NCBI RefSeq assembly: GCF_000308515.1 | Contig: NZ_BAFV01000115.1 | Span: 1-48,089, forward strand | From: Nocardia carnea NBRC 14403 | GTDB lineage: Bacteria > Actinomycetota > Actinomycetes > Mycobacteriales > Mycobacteriaceae | DNA: 48,089 bases | Reading direction: 5' to 3' | Shown: positions 8,410 to 16,636 of the stretch, one piece after another | Numbering within the stretch: position 1 is the stretch's first letter | How the letters are laid out: each line of letters begins with the position of its first letter | Notes under the pieces: generated by a model | What the model saw: the letters and a program-made list of their open reading frames with translations, nothing else | What the model was told of the DNA's origin: nothing | Databases searched by the model: none | Made by a program: the position numbers and the translations under genes

Positions 8410-8418
8410 GGCGTAACA
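8410..8418 (+). promoter_or_regulatory. GGCGTAACA motif, site 2 (upstream of FGE)
   Basis: It lies 37 bases before the FGE start codon and is followed by a half-copy, GGTAACGCG (8424-8432). The pair could be a binding site for the GntR-type regulator at 11579. Confidence 0.55.
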
Positions 8419-8454
8419 CGCAAGGTAACGCGCCCCGGGCCGCGGGACGCCAGC

Positions 8455-9432
8455 ATGGCTGTCATGTCGACCATTGCTCCGCCTCAGCCCGTCACTGCGC
8501 GCAAGGGAATGGTGTGGATTCCCGGGGGAACCTACTGGATGGGATCCGACGATCATTACGCGGAGGAGCGGCCGGCTCATCAGGTGTCGGTGGACGGATT
8601 CTGGATGGACAGCCACCCGGTGACCGTCGCCCAGTTCCGCCGGTTCGTCAAAGCCACCGGCTATCGCACGACCGCCGAACTCGAACCCGATCCCGCCGAA
8701 TTCCCGGATGCGGATCCCGACCTGCTGGCCCCGGGGTCGATGGTGTTCACGCCGCCGCCCGGTCCGGTCCCGCTGAACGACTACCGGCGGTGGTGGAGAT
8801 ATGTACCGGGCGCGGACTGGCGTCACCCCGAAGGCCCCGGCAGCAACGTGGGAGAACGCAACCTGCACCCGGTGACCCAGGTGTCGTATCTCGACGCCTG
8901 CGCCTACGCGGCCTGGGCGGGTAAATCGCTGCCGACGGAGGCCGAATGGGAATTCGCGGCGCGGGGCGGTCTGCACCGCGCCACCTATGTCTGGGGTGAG
9001 GAACGGGAACCGGGCGGTCGCCCCGGCGGCAACGTCTGGCAGGGGAAATTTCCCTGGGAGAACCTGGAATTGGATGGTTACGCGGGCACCTCGCCGGTCG
9101 GTAAATTCCGTGCCAACGGGTTCGGGCTGCATGATATGGCGGGCAATGTTTGGGAGTGGACCTTTGATCATCTCACCCCAAGCCACGCCGACAGCGACAA
9201 GAACGTAGCACCCGCCCGCAGTTGCTGTATTCCGCGAAACCCGGTCCAGGAGGTCGCGGTCGCCGCGGGGGCCGAACCGTACCCGCGCCGCGTGGTCAAG
9301 GGCGGCTCGCATCTGTGCTCGCCGAACTACTGCGACCGGTATCGGCCGGCCGCCCGTCAGGGACATACCGAGGACGCCTCGACCGGCCACATCGGGTTCC
9401 GCTGCATCGTGCGGATCGGAGACGAGCGGTGA
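8455..9432 (+). CDS. Formylglycine-generating enzyme (sulfatase maturase)
   Basis: A 325-residue protein of the FGE/SUMF1 family. It oxidises the cysteine of a CxPxR motif in sulfatases to formylglycine, using oxygen and copper. Visible family landmarks: WIPGGTYWMGSDD near residue 21, RPAHQVSVDGFWMDSHPVT, LPTEAEWEFAARGG, NGFGLHDMAGNVWEWT, and the C-terminal active site GGSHLCSPNYCDRYRPAAR. The two catalytic cysteines are Cys288 and Cys293, with the usual five-residue spacing. It should be active on the sulfatase encoded at 12513. Its TGA overlaps the GTG of gyrB (GTGA at 9429-9432). A start at 8464 is also possible. Confidence 0.93.
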   Translation: MAVMSTIAPPQPVTARKGMVWIPGGTYWMGSDDHYAEERPAHQVSVDGFWMDSHPVTVAQFRRFVKATGYRTTAELEPDPAEFPDADPDLLAPGSMVFTPPPGPVPLNDYRRWWRYVPGADWRHPEGPGSNVGERNLHPVTQVSYLDACAYAAWAGKSLPTEAEWEFAARGGLHRATYVWGEEREPGGRPGGNVWQGKFPWENLELDGYAGTSPVGKFRANGFGLHDMAGNVWEWTFDHLTPSHADSDKNVAPARSCCIPRNPVQEVAVAAGAEPYPRRVVKGGSHLCSPNYCDRYRPAARQGHTEDASTGHIGFRCIVRIGDER

Positions 9433-11369
9433 CGACGACGGGAGTGCCGTCGACCTATAACGCGAAGTCCATCACCGTCCTCGAAGGTCTCGACGTCGTC
9501 CGAAAACGACCGGGCATGTACATCGGCTCCACGAGCTCCCGCGGCCTGCACCACATGCTGTGGGAGGTTGTGGACAACGGGGTGGACGAGGCGATGGCCG
9601 GGCACGCCACCCGGGTCGACGTGCGGTTGCTCGCCGACGGCGGCGCCGAGGTACGCGACAACGGCCGCGGCATCCCGGTGGCCATGCACGCGTCGGGGAT
9701 ACCGACGGTCGACGTGGTGATGACGCAGCTGCACGCGGGCGGCAAGTTCGGGGCCGAAGACGGTGCATACACGGTGTCGGGAGGTCTGCACGGTGTCGGG
9801 GTGTCAGTGGTCAATGCGCTGTCGACCCGGCTGGAGGTAGAGATCGGGCGCGACGGATATCTGTGGTCGCAACAGTATCTGGAGTCGATTCCGCAGACCC
9901 TCACCCGCGGCGAACGCATCGCGGGCACGGGTACCACGGTCCGATTCTGGGCGGATCCCGAAGTGTTCGAAACCACCGAATACGACTTCGATACGGTGGC
10001 TCGCCGGCTGCAGGAGATGGCCTTTCTCAACAGTGGCCTGGAGATCACACTGACCGACGACCGGCGTACCGGTGAAGACGCGCCCAGTACCTATCGTTTC
10101 CCGGGCGGCCTTCGTGATTTCGTCGGCCACCTCAATCGTGCGAAACAACCGCTGCATCAGCACGTCATCGGTTTCTCCGCCCGCGGCAGCGGGGTCGAGG
10201 CCGAGGTGGCCCTGCAGTGGAACGCCGGATTCAGTGAATCGGTACGCACCTTCGCCAACACAATCAACACCCCCGAGGGCGGTGTGCACGAGGAGGGTTT
10301 CCGGGCGGCGTTGACCACCGTGGTCAACCGGTATGCCCGTTCGCTGAAAGTGCTGAAGACCGCGGATCCGAATTTGACCGGCGACGATATCCGGGAAGGC
10401 CTGGCGGCCGTGATCTCGGTGAAGGTCGCCGATCCACAATTCGAGGGGCAGACCAAGACCCGGTTGGGTAACAGCGCGATCAGATCGTTCGTGCAGAAGA
10501 TCTGCCACGAGAAGCTGTCGGACTGGTTCGATGCGAATCCGGCCGAGGGCAAGCTGATCGTGAGCAAAGCGGCCTCCTCCGCACAGGCTCGGCTGGCCGC
10601 CCGCAAGGCCCGGGAACTCGTCCGCCGCAAAACCGTGAGCAGCCTGGGCGGATTGCCGGGCAAGCTGGCGGACTGCCGCAGCGCCGATCCGCACCGCAGC
10701 GAAATCTTCATCGTTGAGGGCGATTCGGCGGGCGGTAGCGCGAAGTCGGGCCGCGATTCGATGTATCAGGCGATCCTGCCGCTCCGCGGCAAGATCATCA
10801 ATGTCGAGAAGAACCGGATCGACCGGGTGCTGAAGAACGCCGAGGTCCAGTCGATCATCACTGCGTTCGGCACCGGTATCCACGAGGAATTCGATATCGC
10901 GCGGCTGCGCTATCACAAAATCGTGCTGATGGCCGATGCCGATGTCGACGGAAAACATATCTCGACACTGCTGCTGACCCTGCTGTTCCGGTATATGCGC
11001 CCCTTGATCGAAAACGGTCACGTTTATTTGGCGCAGCCGCCGCTCTACAAGCTGAAATGGCAGCGAGCGACTCCCGAATATGCCTATTCGGATGCCCAGC
11101 GGGACCGGGTGCTCGCGGCCGGCCGTGCGGCGGGAAAACGGATAGACACGTCCACCGGAATTCAGCGCTACAAAGGTCTTGGCGAAATGGATCCGAACGA
11201 ATTATGGGAAACCACCATGGATCCAGCTGTCCGCGTGCTGCGGCAGCTCACGATCGGTGACGCGGAGCTCGCCGACGAATTGTTTGCGATTCTGATGGGT
11301 GAGCACGTCGATGTGCGCCGCAGCTTCATCACCCACAATGCCTCCGATGAACGATTCCTGGATATCTGA
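9429..11369 (+). CDS. gyrB: DNA gyrase subunit B paralogue
   Basis: A 646-residue GyrB with all core parts: the GHKL ATPase (EVVDNGVDEAMAG, DNGRGIPV, GLHGVGVSVVNAL), the transducer (QTKTRLGN), TOPRIM (EGDSAGGSAKSGRDS, DADVDG) and the C-terminal QRYKGLGEM region. It resembles actinobacterial GyrB rather than ParE. It lacks the roughly 35-residue insertion seen after the LTDDR segment in Mycobacterium tuberculosis GyrB. There is no gyrA, recF or dnaA nearby, so this is a second copy, not the housekeeping one. The GTG start is chosen because it overlaps the FGE stop; reading further upstream only covers FGE. It may use the chromosomal GyrA, or be an inhibitor-insensitive copy; neither is shown. 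Confidence 0.92.
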   Translation: MTTTGVPSTYNAKSITVLEGLDVVRKRPGMYIGSTSSRGLHHMLWEVVDNGVDEAMAGHATRVDVRLLADGGAEVRDNGRGIPVAMHASGIPTVDVVMTQLHAGGKFGAEDGAYTVSGGLHGVGVSVVNALSTRLEVEIGRDGYLWSQQYLESIPQTLTRGERIAGTGTTVRFWADPEVFETTEYDFDTVARRLQEMAFLNSGLEITLTDDRRTGEDAPSTYRFPGGLRDFVGHLNRAKQPLHQHVIGFSARGSGVEAEVALQWNAGFSESVRTFANTINTPEGGVHEEGFRAALTTVVNRYARSLKVLKTADPNLTGDDIREGLAAVISVKVADPQFEGQTKTRLGNSAIRSFVQKICHEKLSDWFDANPAEGKLIVSKAASSAQARLAARKARELVRRKTVSSLGGLPGKLADCRSADPHRSEIFIVEGDSAGGSAKSGRDSMYQAILPLRGKIINVEKNRIDRVLKNAEVQSIITAFGTGIHEEFDIARLRYHKIVLMADADVDGKHISTLLLTLLFRYMRPLIENGHVYLAQPPLYKLKWQRATPEYAYSDAQRDRVLAAGRAAGKRIDTSTGIQRYKGLGEMDPNELWETTMDPAVRVLRQLTIGDAELADELFAILMGEHVDVRRSFITHNASDERFLDI

Positions 11370-11389
11370 CGGCTTCGAGCCGACCCGCA

Positions 11390-11427
11390 GGCGGCCCCGG
11401 CGCGCGACATTGCGCACCGGGGCCGCC
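11390..11427. terminator. Hairpin after gyrB
   Basis: A perfect 11-base stem, GGCGGCCCCGG (11390-11400) and CCGGGGCCGCC (11417-11427), begins about 20 bases after the gyrB stop. It probably ends the FGE-gyrB transcript. Confidence 0.7.
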
Positions 11428-11539
11428 GCCGTGACGGGGGCACGGAAAGGCCGGCGGCACGCGCCGCGGATCGAGTGGCGTTATCGAGCAGTTTCGCCGT
11501 AAGAAACCCCCTGGCCAGCGGTTCGAGGGTGCAGATGGT

Positions 11540-11548
11540 GGCGTAACA
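11540..11548 (+). promoter_or_regulatory. GGCGTAACA motif, site 3 (upstream of GntR gene)
   Basis: It lies 31 bases before the first possible start of the GntR regulator, followed by GACGGAAAACTCCGGGG. The context resembles site 1. If the regulator binds here, it would control itself. Confidence 0.5.
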
Positions 11549-11578
11549 GACGGAAAACTCCGGGGTAAAGGGACGGGA

Positions 11579-12412
11579 ATGGCCAGGTGGGAAGTTATAA
11601 CCATGACAGCGAGGCGACAGCACACACCGGCGGGGTTTCCCCGGCCACCGGTGCGCAGATACGCCGGCACCCGCGAGGACGCCGCGCGCTGGGTGCGCGA
11701 TGTACTCCGCACCCAGATCCTCGACGGTGCCTTCGGCGGCCTCGCGGCCCCCCGCCCGCTGTTGCCGCCGGAAAGCGCCCTGGCCGCGGAGTGGGGTGTG
11801 AGCCGCAACGCGATCCGCGAGGCGCTCGACCTGCTGCGCGCCGAGGGGCTGATCACGCGGGTGCAGGGGGCGGGCACGTTCGTCACCGGCGCCAAGTTGC
11901 GGCAGCGCATCGACCGCCTCGAGGGTCTGGCCGAATCGCTGGCCGGGCATCGGTTGGTGGTCGAGAACAAGGTGCTGTCGGCCCGGGAAGCCACCGCGAC
12001 GCCTTCGGTCGCGTCGAAACTGGAGATCCCCGAGGGGAGTCGGATCCTGTTCATCGAACGCCTCCGGTCGGTGGGGAACGTGCCGCTGTCGCTGGATACC
12101 ACCTCGTTACGCCCGGAGGCGATCGATGCCCTCGTCGGCGCCGACCTGGGTCATGAGGACGTGTTCCGGCTGCTCGAGGACAAGCTCGGCGTCCGGCTCG
12201 GGGCGGCGGAGAACACGGTCGAGGCCGTCGCGGCCGACCGGGGCACTGCCCGCCACCTCGACGTCAAACCGGGCACACCGGTGCTGCTGCTGCATCGGCT
12301 GAGCTACCTCGAGGACGGCACACCGTTCGATCTCGAATCCGTCCGCTACCGCGGCGACCGGCTGGCTTTGGTGTCGGTCAACGCGCGCAGCCGGCCCGAC
12401 ACCGAGGACTGA
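11579..12412 (+). CDS. GntR-family (HutC/UTRA) transcriptional regulator
   Basis: A 277-residue regulator. Residues about 30-95 form the GntR winged helix, with LPPESALAAEWGVSRNAIRE as the DNA-reading segment and VQGAGTFVTG as the wing. The C-terminal 150 residues fit a UTRA ligand domain: RILFIERLRSVGNVPLSLDT in the middle and PVLLLHRLSYLEDGTPFDLE near the end. Family members repress neighbouring uptake and catabolic genes until a small ligand binds. Placed just upstream of the sulfatase, it is the obvious local regulator, with an organosulfur compound as candidate ligand (inference). AAAGGGACGGGA precedes ATG 11579; a second ATG at 11603 is less well spaced. Confidence 0.87.
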   Translation: MARWEVITMTARRQHTPAGFPRPPVRRYAGTREDAARWVRDVLRTQILDGAFGGLAAPRPLLPPESALAAEWGVSRNAIREALDLLRAEGLITRVQGAGTFVTGAKLRQRIDRLEGLAESLAGHRLVVENKVLSAREATATPSVASKLEIPEGSRILFIERLRSVGNVPLSLDTTSLRPEAIDALVGADLGHEDVFRLLEDKLGVRLGAAENTVEAVAADRGTARHLDVKPGTPVLLLHRLSYLEDGTPFDLESVRYRGDRLALVSVNARSRPDTED

Positions 12413-12512
12413 TTCGGAACACCTTTCCGAGTACAGACCCGGCAGAAATTTCCGAGGGCCGATCACGGCGTTCGGCCCGAATGTTTCCCCTAGAGAGAAG
12501 TGAGGATCCATC

Positions 12513-13880
12513 ATGTCCACATCCCGTCCCAACATTGTCTATTTTCACGTCGACAATCTGGGTCTCGGCGAACTCGGATGCTATGGCGGTGGCATCCTAC
12601 GTGGCGCGGATACCGCGAATATCGACAATTTCGCCGCCGAGAGCCTCAAACTGTCGCATTTCGTCGTCGAACCGCAGTGCACCCCGACCCGGTCGGCGCT
12701 GATGACGGGCCGGTACCCCATTCGCTCGGGTAATCACACCATCGCACTGGGCGGTAACCCGGGTGGCATCGTCACCTGGGAACGCACCATGGGCGATATC
12801 CTGTCCGAGGCCGGCTACGCCACCGCCTGCTACGGCAAATGGCATATCGGCGCCGAGGACGGCCGCTGGCCCACCGATCACGGTTTCGACGAATGGTATG
12901 GCCCCGCCCGCACCTACGACGAATGCCTGTGGCCCGACGATCCTTGGTACAAGGGTGAACGCGATGGCTGGTCGTACATGTACGACGGCACCAAAGAAGG
13001 CGGTGTCCGCACCACCGACGAACAGCTCACCGTGGAACTCAAGGGCCGGATGGACGCCGAATACGACCGGCGCGCCAAGGCTTTCATGGAGAGCAGCGTC
13101 GCCGAGGACAAGCCGTTCTTCCTCTACCACAACCATTCGCTGCTGCACTTCCCGATCGAGGTCCGCGAGGAATTCCGCGGCAAGAGCAGCAATGGCGACT
13201 GGGGTGACGCCCTGCTGATGTTGGACGCCGATTTCCAGAGCATCCTCGACAAGCTCGACGAGCTCGGCGTCGCCGAGAACACGATCGTGGTGTTCGCCGG
13301 TGACAACGGCCCGGAGGACCACCTGGCCGGTCGCGGTACCGCCGGGTTCTTCGACGGTTCCTACTTCAGCTCCGCCGAGGGTGGTATCCGCACTCCCGCG
13401 CTGATCCGCTGGCCGGGCCATGTCAAGCCACGGGAAAGCAACGAGATGGTGCATGTCACCGATATGTTCACCACGCTGCTGCGCTTCGTCGGCTGCGATA
13501 TCCCCGACGACCGCCTGATCGACGGTATCGACCAGCGCGAATTCTTCGCCGGTGCCGAGGAATCGGCCCGTGAGGGGTGCATGGTGTGGTTGAACGACGA
13601 ACTGCATGCGGTCAAGTGGTCGCAGTTCAAGATCAGCTTCGTGCGGCAGCAGCACTTCCACGATCCGGAGATCCCGCTCGGTTTCGCCCGCATCATCAAC
13701 CTGCTGGAAGACCCGAAGGAACGCGAACCGGTCAACCAGACCTTCGTGCGGTGGTGGGTCATGCAGCACGCCCAGCGTTTCATCCGCGAATACGAGGAGA
13801 GCGTGAAGGTCGAGGAATTGATTCCGCCGGGCGCCCCGCTCGATTTCGTGCCGGAGCGCACCGCCGAAGCCGCGGTCTGA
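12513..13880 (+). CDS. Type I arylsulfatase family protein
   Basis: A 455-residue sulfatase without signal peptide, so cytoplasmic; it hydrolyses sulfate esters. The activation motif CTPTR is at residues 56-60, and Cys56 is the residue FGE converts to formylglycine. Other family sites: NIVYFHVDNLGLGELGCYGG at the N-terminus (metal ligands, with Asn15 where the classical motif has a second Asp), GKWHIG (108-113), HNHSLLHFP (207-215), GDNGPED (263-269) and EGGIRTP. The ribosome site GTGAGG lies 9 bases before the ATG. The maturase is encoded in the same island and the released sulfate or sulfur source is handled by flanking transporters. The substrate is unknown; alkyl or aryl sulfates are likely. 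Confidence 0.93.
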   Translation: MSTSRPNIVYFHVDNLGLGELGCYGGGILRGADTANIDNFAAESLKLSHFVVEPQCTPTRSALMTGRYPIRSGNHTIALGGNPGGIVTWERTMGDILSEAGYATACYGKWHIGAEDGRWPTDHGFDEWYGPARTYDECLWPDDPWYKGERDGWSYMYDGTKEGGVRTTDEQLTVELKGRMDAEYDRRAKAFMESSVAEDKPFFLYHNHSLLHFPIEVREEFRGKSSNGDWGDALLMLDADFQSILDKLDELGVAENTIVVFAGDNGPEDHLAGRGTAGFFDGSYFSSAEGGIRTPALIRWPGHVKPRESNEMVHVTDMFTTLLRFVGCDIPDDRLIDGIDQREFFAGAEESAREGCMVWLNDELHAVKWSQFKISFVRQQHFHDPEIPLGFARIINLLEDPKEREPVNQTFVRWWVMQHAQRFIREYEESVKVEELIPPGAPLDFVPERTAEAAV

Positions 13881-13889
13881 TCTTCCGGA

Positions 13890-13932
13890 CACCGGGGAGA
13901 GCGCACCCCCGCGTGCGTTCTCTCCCCGGGTG
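13890..13932. terminator. Hairpin after the sulfatase gene
   Basis: An inverted repeat pairs CACCGGGGAGAGCGCAC (13890-13906) with GTGCGTTCTCTCCCCGGGTG (13913-13932), with one small bulge. It lies between the sulfatase stop and the SulP start and may end or attenuate transcription. Confidence 0.6.
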
Positions 13933-13977
13933 GTTCGGCCGACGTCCCCATCGACGATGTCGTTCGAAGAGGTTCTC

Positions 13978-15552
13978 ATGAACACTGTCTCCGCACCCCC
14001 GAAGACCCTCCGGGAACAGGTGCCCGCCGCCCTGTCCGTTCCGTTCGAGCGCCTCCGCCGATCGTCGACCGGGAACGCGCTGACCGACTTCCGAAAATTC
14101 CGCACCGAGTTCTTCGCCGGTCTGGTCACCGCGCTGGCGTTGATCCCGGAGACTATCTCGTTCTCCATCGTCGCCGGCGTCAGCCCGGCGGTCGGCCTTG
14201 CCACATCCTTCATCTTCGCGATGGTGATCGCCGTGGTCGGCGGGCGGCCGGCTATGGTGTCGGCGGCGGCGGGGTCGGTGGCGCTCGTGATCGCACCGCT
14301 GGTCCGCGAGCACGGTGTGGACTATTTGTTCGCGACGGTGATCCTCGCGGGCGTGCTCCAGATCGTGCTGGCGCGCTGCGGTGTCGCGACCTTGATGCGG
14401 TTCGTGCCGCACAGCGTGCTCACCGGCTTCGTCAACGCGCTGGCCATACTCATCTTCACCGCGCAGCTTCCGCATCTGTTCGATGTCCCGTGGCCGGTGT
14501 ATGTGATGGTCGCGGCCGGATTGCTGCTGATGGTGTTCCTGCCCAGGCTCACCGATGCGGTGCCGGCCCCGCTGGTCGCCACCGCGCTCCTGACGATCAT
14601 CACCGTGGTGTTCGCGATCGGTGTCCCGCGGGTGGGTGATGAGGGCGATCCGTCCTCGGGTCTGCCGACGTTCGGCCTGCCCGACGTTCCCTTCACCACG
14701 GACACTCTGCGGTTCATCGCCCCGTACGCGATCGCCGTCGCCCTGGTAGGGCTGCTCGAATCACTCATCACGGCACGACTGGTCGACGAACTGACCGACA
14801 CCTCATCGGACCATCGGCGGGAAAGCTGGGGTCAAGGGGTCGCGAACGTGGTCACCGGTTTCGCCGGCGGTATGGGTGGCTGCGCGATGATCGGGCAGAC
14901 CATGATGAACGTCAAGACCTGCGGTGGCCGGACCCGCCTGTCGACCTTCGTCGCCGGTGCCGCGCTGCTGTGCATGGTCACGATGTTCGGGGCGGCGCTC
15001 GCGGCGATCCCGATGGCGGCGCTCGTCGCGGTCATGGTGATGGTCTCCGTCGCGACCATGGACTGGCATTCGATCATGCCGGCTACGCTGCGCCGGATGC
15101 CGATCGGCGAATCGTTCATCATGCTGGGCACCGTGGTGGTCACGGTGGCCACGGACAATCTGGCCTACGGCGTGATCGCCGGAGTGGCCTGCGCGATGAT
15201 CCTGTTCATCCGCCGCCTGTCCGGGGGAGCGACCGTCGATTCGCCCGCACCGCTCCCGGACACCGGAACGGGCGAGAGCGAGGGCGAACGCACGTATCGC
15301 GTCGCCGGATACCTGTTCTTCGCGTCCAGCAATACGCTGGCCGATCACTTCGATTACACGGGCGACCCGAAGCGAGTGACCATCGACCTGTCGGCATCGC
15401 GTATCTGGGATGCCACCACGGTCGCCGCGCTCGACGAAATCGGTGAGAAATACCGGAGACTCGGCAAGACCGTCACCCTGGTGGGTCTCGACGAGGCCTC
15501 GGCCGCACTGCATTCCCGGCTCAGCGGTGCGTTCCGTCCGGCGGCCGACTGA
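13978..15552 (+). CDS. SulP-family anion transporter with STAS domain
   Basis: A 524-residue membrane protein starting MNTVSAPPKT; GAAGAGG lies before this ATG, so the upstream ATGs are not used. About ten to twelve hydrophobic segments run from residue 40 to 430. FFAGLVTALALIPETISFSI matches the SulP entry motif, although the common PQ of that motif is replaced (LIPETIS). The C-terminal 100 residues form a STAS domain (VTIDLSASRIWDATTVAALD). SulP proteins carry sulfate, bicarbonate or other anions. Next to the sulfatase it probably moves sulfate, in or out; the direction cannot be told. Confidence 0.88.
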   Translation: MNTVSAPPKTLREQVPAALSVPFERLRRSSTGNALTDFRKFRTEFFAGLVTALALIPETISFSIVAGVSPAVGLATSFIFAMVIAVVGGRPAMVSAAAGSVALVIAPLVREHGVDYLFATVILAGVLQIVLARCGVATLMRFVPHSVLTGFVNALAILIFTAQLPHLFDVPWPVYVMVAAGLLLMVFLPRLTDAVPAPLVATALLTIITVVFAIGVPRVGDEGDPSSGLPTFGLPDVPFTTDTLRFIAPYAIAVALVGLLESLITARLVDELTDTSSDHRRESWGQGVANVVTGFAGGMGGCAMIGQTMMNVKTCGGRTRLSTFVAGAALLCMVTMFGAALAAIPMAALVAVMVMVSVATMDWHSIMPATLRRMPIGESFIMLGTVVVTVATDNLAYGVIAGVACAMILFIRRLSGGATVDSPAPLPDTGTGESEGERTYRVAGYLFFASSNTLADHFDYTGDPKRVTIDLSASRIWDATTVAALDEIGEKYRRLGKTVTLVGLDEASAALHSRLSGAFRPAAD

Positions 15553-15595
15553 TTCCACCACCGCGGCGATTCCGTTCGCCCACCGGCACGATGAA

Positions 15596-15631
15596 CCCGG
15601 GGCCGGCCTTCTGTCGAAGGCCGGCCCCGGG
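15596..15631. terminator. Perfect 15-base hairpin between SulP and DUF202 genes
   Basis: CCCGGGGCCGGCCTT (15596-15610), loop CTGTCG, AAGGCCGGCCCCGGG (15617-15631). The convergent arrangement makes it a bidirectional terminator. Confidence 0.85.
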
Positions 15632-15642
15632 CGTGTCTCGAG

Positions 15643-15984
15643 CTACCTGAACGATCCCCAGGCCGCCGTGGTCAACAGCGCCAGGCACCCGACGGTGATC
15701 AGGCAGCCGGTCAGCACGATCGTGGTCCGCGCCGGCACCCGGGGCGGCCGGCGCGCCAGGAGTCGGGTGCGACGTTTGCCCACCAGATACACCCCGAGGG
15801 CCGCGAGGAGCGCGGCCCCGCCGGCGATAGCGGTGACCGGATGCCACCGGACGGGGTCGGTGAGCAGATCGCGACCGACCACCAGCAGCCCGTTGGCCGC
15901 GATGGCGAGGGAGGTCCGGGTCCAGGACAGGGCGGTGCGTTCCGGCTGCAATCCGGGATCGAATGCAGGAGGCGCGGCGATCAT
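15643..15984 (-). CDS. DUF202 membrane protein (YidH-like), short
   Basis: A 113-residue protein with three hydrophobic segments (about 28-45, 50-68 and 90-108). The family signature DPGLQPERTALSWTRTSLA is at the N-terminus. It is the second gene of a pair: the upstream DUF202 gene ends 3 bases before its start. Such pairs are widespread in actinomycetes and of unknown function. They run opposite to the sulfur genes, so membership in that pathway is only positional. Confidence 0.8.
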   Translation of the reverse strand: MIAAPPAFDPGLQPERTALSWTRTSLAIAANGLLVVGRDLLTDPVRWHPVTAIAGGAALLAALGVYLVGKRRTRLLARRPPRVPARTTIVLTGCLITVGCLALLTTAAWGSFR

Positions 15985-15987
15985 GGC

Positions 15988-16371
15988 TCAGTTCGCCATG
16001 GTGAGTGACGCTGCCACCGAAACGATGACGACGACCACGCCGACGGCCGCCAGTCCGGCGGCCAACGCGGTGGTCAGCCGGCCGGTCGGCAGGGGTCGGT
16101 CGTGCCGGATGGCGCGGTCGTTGCTGCGCCACCGCAGCAGACCGCCCGCCGCGGAGAGGACGGCGGCCGAGCCGAGCAGTCCACCAAGTGCGAACGCGAC
16201 CGCATCGGGTGCGGCGCCGGGCAGCAGATGCAGGGCCGCCACCGCGGCGGCGAGCAGGCCGAGCGAGGTGCGCTGCCATGCCAGGAAAGTGCGCTCGTTT
16301 GCCAGCGTGAATCGGTAATCGGGCTCGGGCAACAGCGGGGCCGCAGGCCCCTGAGCTGCAGTATCGGACAT
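15988..16371 (-). CDS. DUF202 membrane protein (YidH-like)
   Basis: A 127-residue protein starting MSDTAAQG; GTGGAG precedes this ATG, making it better than the longer reading from 16485. The family core FTLANERTFLAWQRTSLGLL is followed by three membrane segments. It is the first gene of the DUF202 pair and shares a divergent region (16372-16636) with the binding-protein gene. Confidence 0.82.
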   Translation of the reverse strand: MSDTAAQGPAAPLLPEPDYRFTLANERTFLAWQRTSLGLLAAAVAALHLLPGAAPDAVAFALGGLLGSAAVLSAAGGLLRWRSNDRAIRHDRPLPTGRLTTALAAGLAAVGVVVVIVSVAASLTMAN

Positions 16372-16606
16372 AGCTCCACTCTTGTCGAACTGTGGTGCAG
16401 GCGCCAGTGAATGCTGGTGGCGGAGCAGAGTTCCGCGCGTCACTCTCGGCCGGAAGGCCGGGGTCGGTGCGGTTACCGCGCGCATCGGCGAATTGCCTGC
16501 GTACCACGGATTTCCACCGAAACCTCAGGAGATTCGCGGGGCGCGTTCCGCCAGCGAGAATTACCGAGCCGAGTAGCTTAACTGTTCCGAAAACCGCAGT
16601 TCCCGG

Positions 16607-16615
16607 GGCGTAACA
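16607..16615 (+). promoter_or_regulatory. GGCGTAACA motif, site 4 (upstream of ABC operon)
   Basis: It lies 21 bases before the start codon of the substrate-binding gene, followed by GGAAACCCCGATG. This links the ABC transporter operon to the FGE-gyrB and GntR units by a shared upstream word. Confidence 0.55.
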
Positions 16616-16636
16616 GGAAACCCCGATGCTTGGGGC

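Noticed and set aside
9222..9428. Longer N-terminus for gyrB
   Set aside because: It only reads the end of FGE in another frame; the GTG overlapping the FGE stop gives a normal GyrB start.
9804..11021. 405-residue open frame opposite gyrB
   Set aside because: Antisense shadow of a conserved gene, with His/Asp/Arg-rich text and no ribosome site.
9429..11369. GyrB copy as an aminocoumarin resistance gene
   Set aside because: Key residues look like ordinary mycobacterial GyrB (for example YLWSQQY against YEWSQVY); no biosynthetic cluster nearby. Kept only as one possibility.
12597..14213. 538-residue open frame opposite the sulfatase
   Set aside because: Shadow frame in high-GC DNA; spans a terminator and two start regions.
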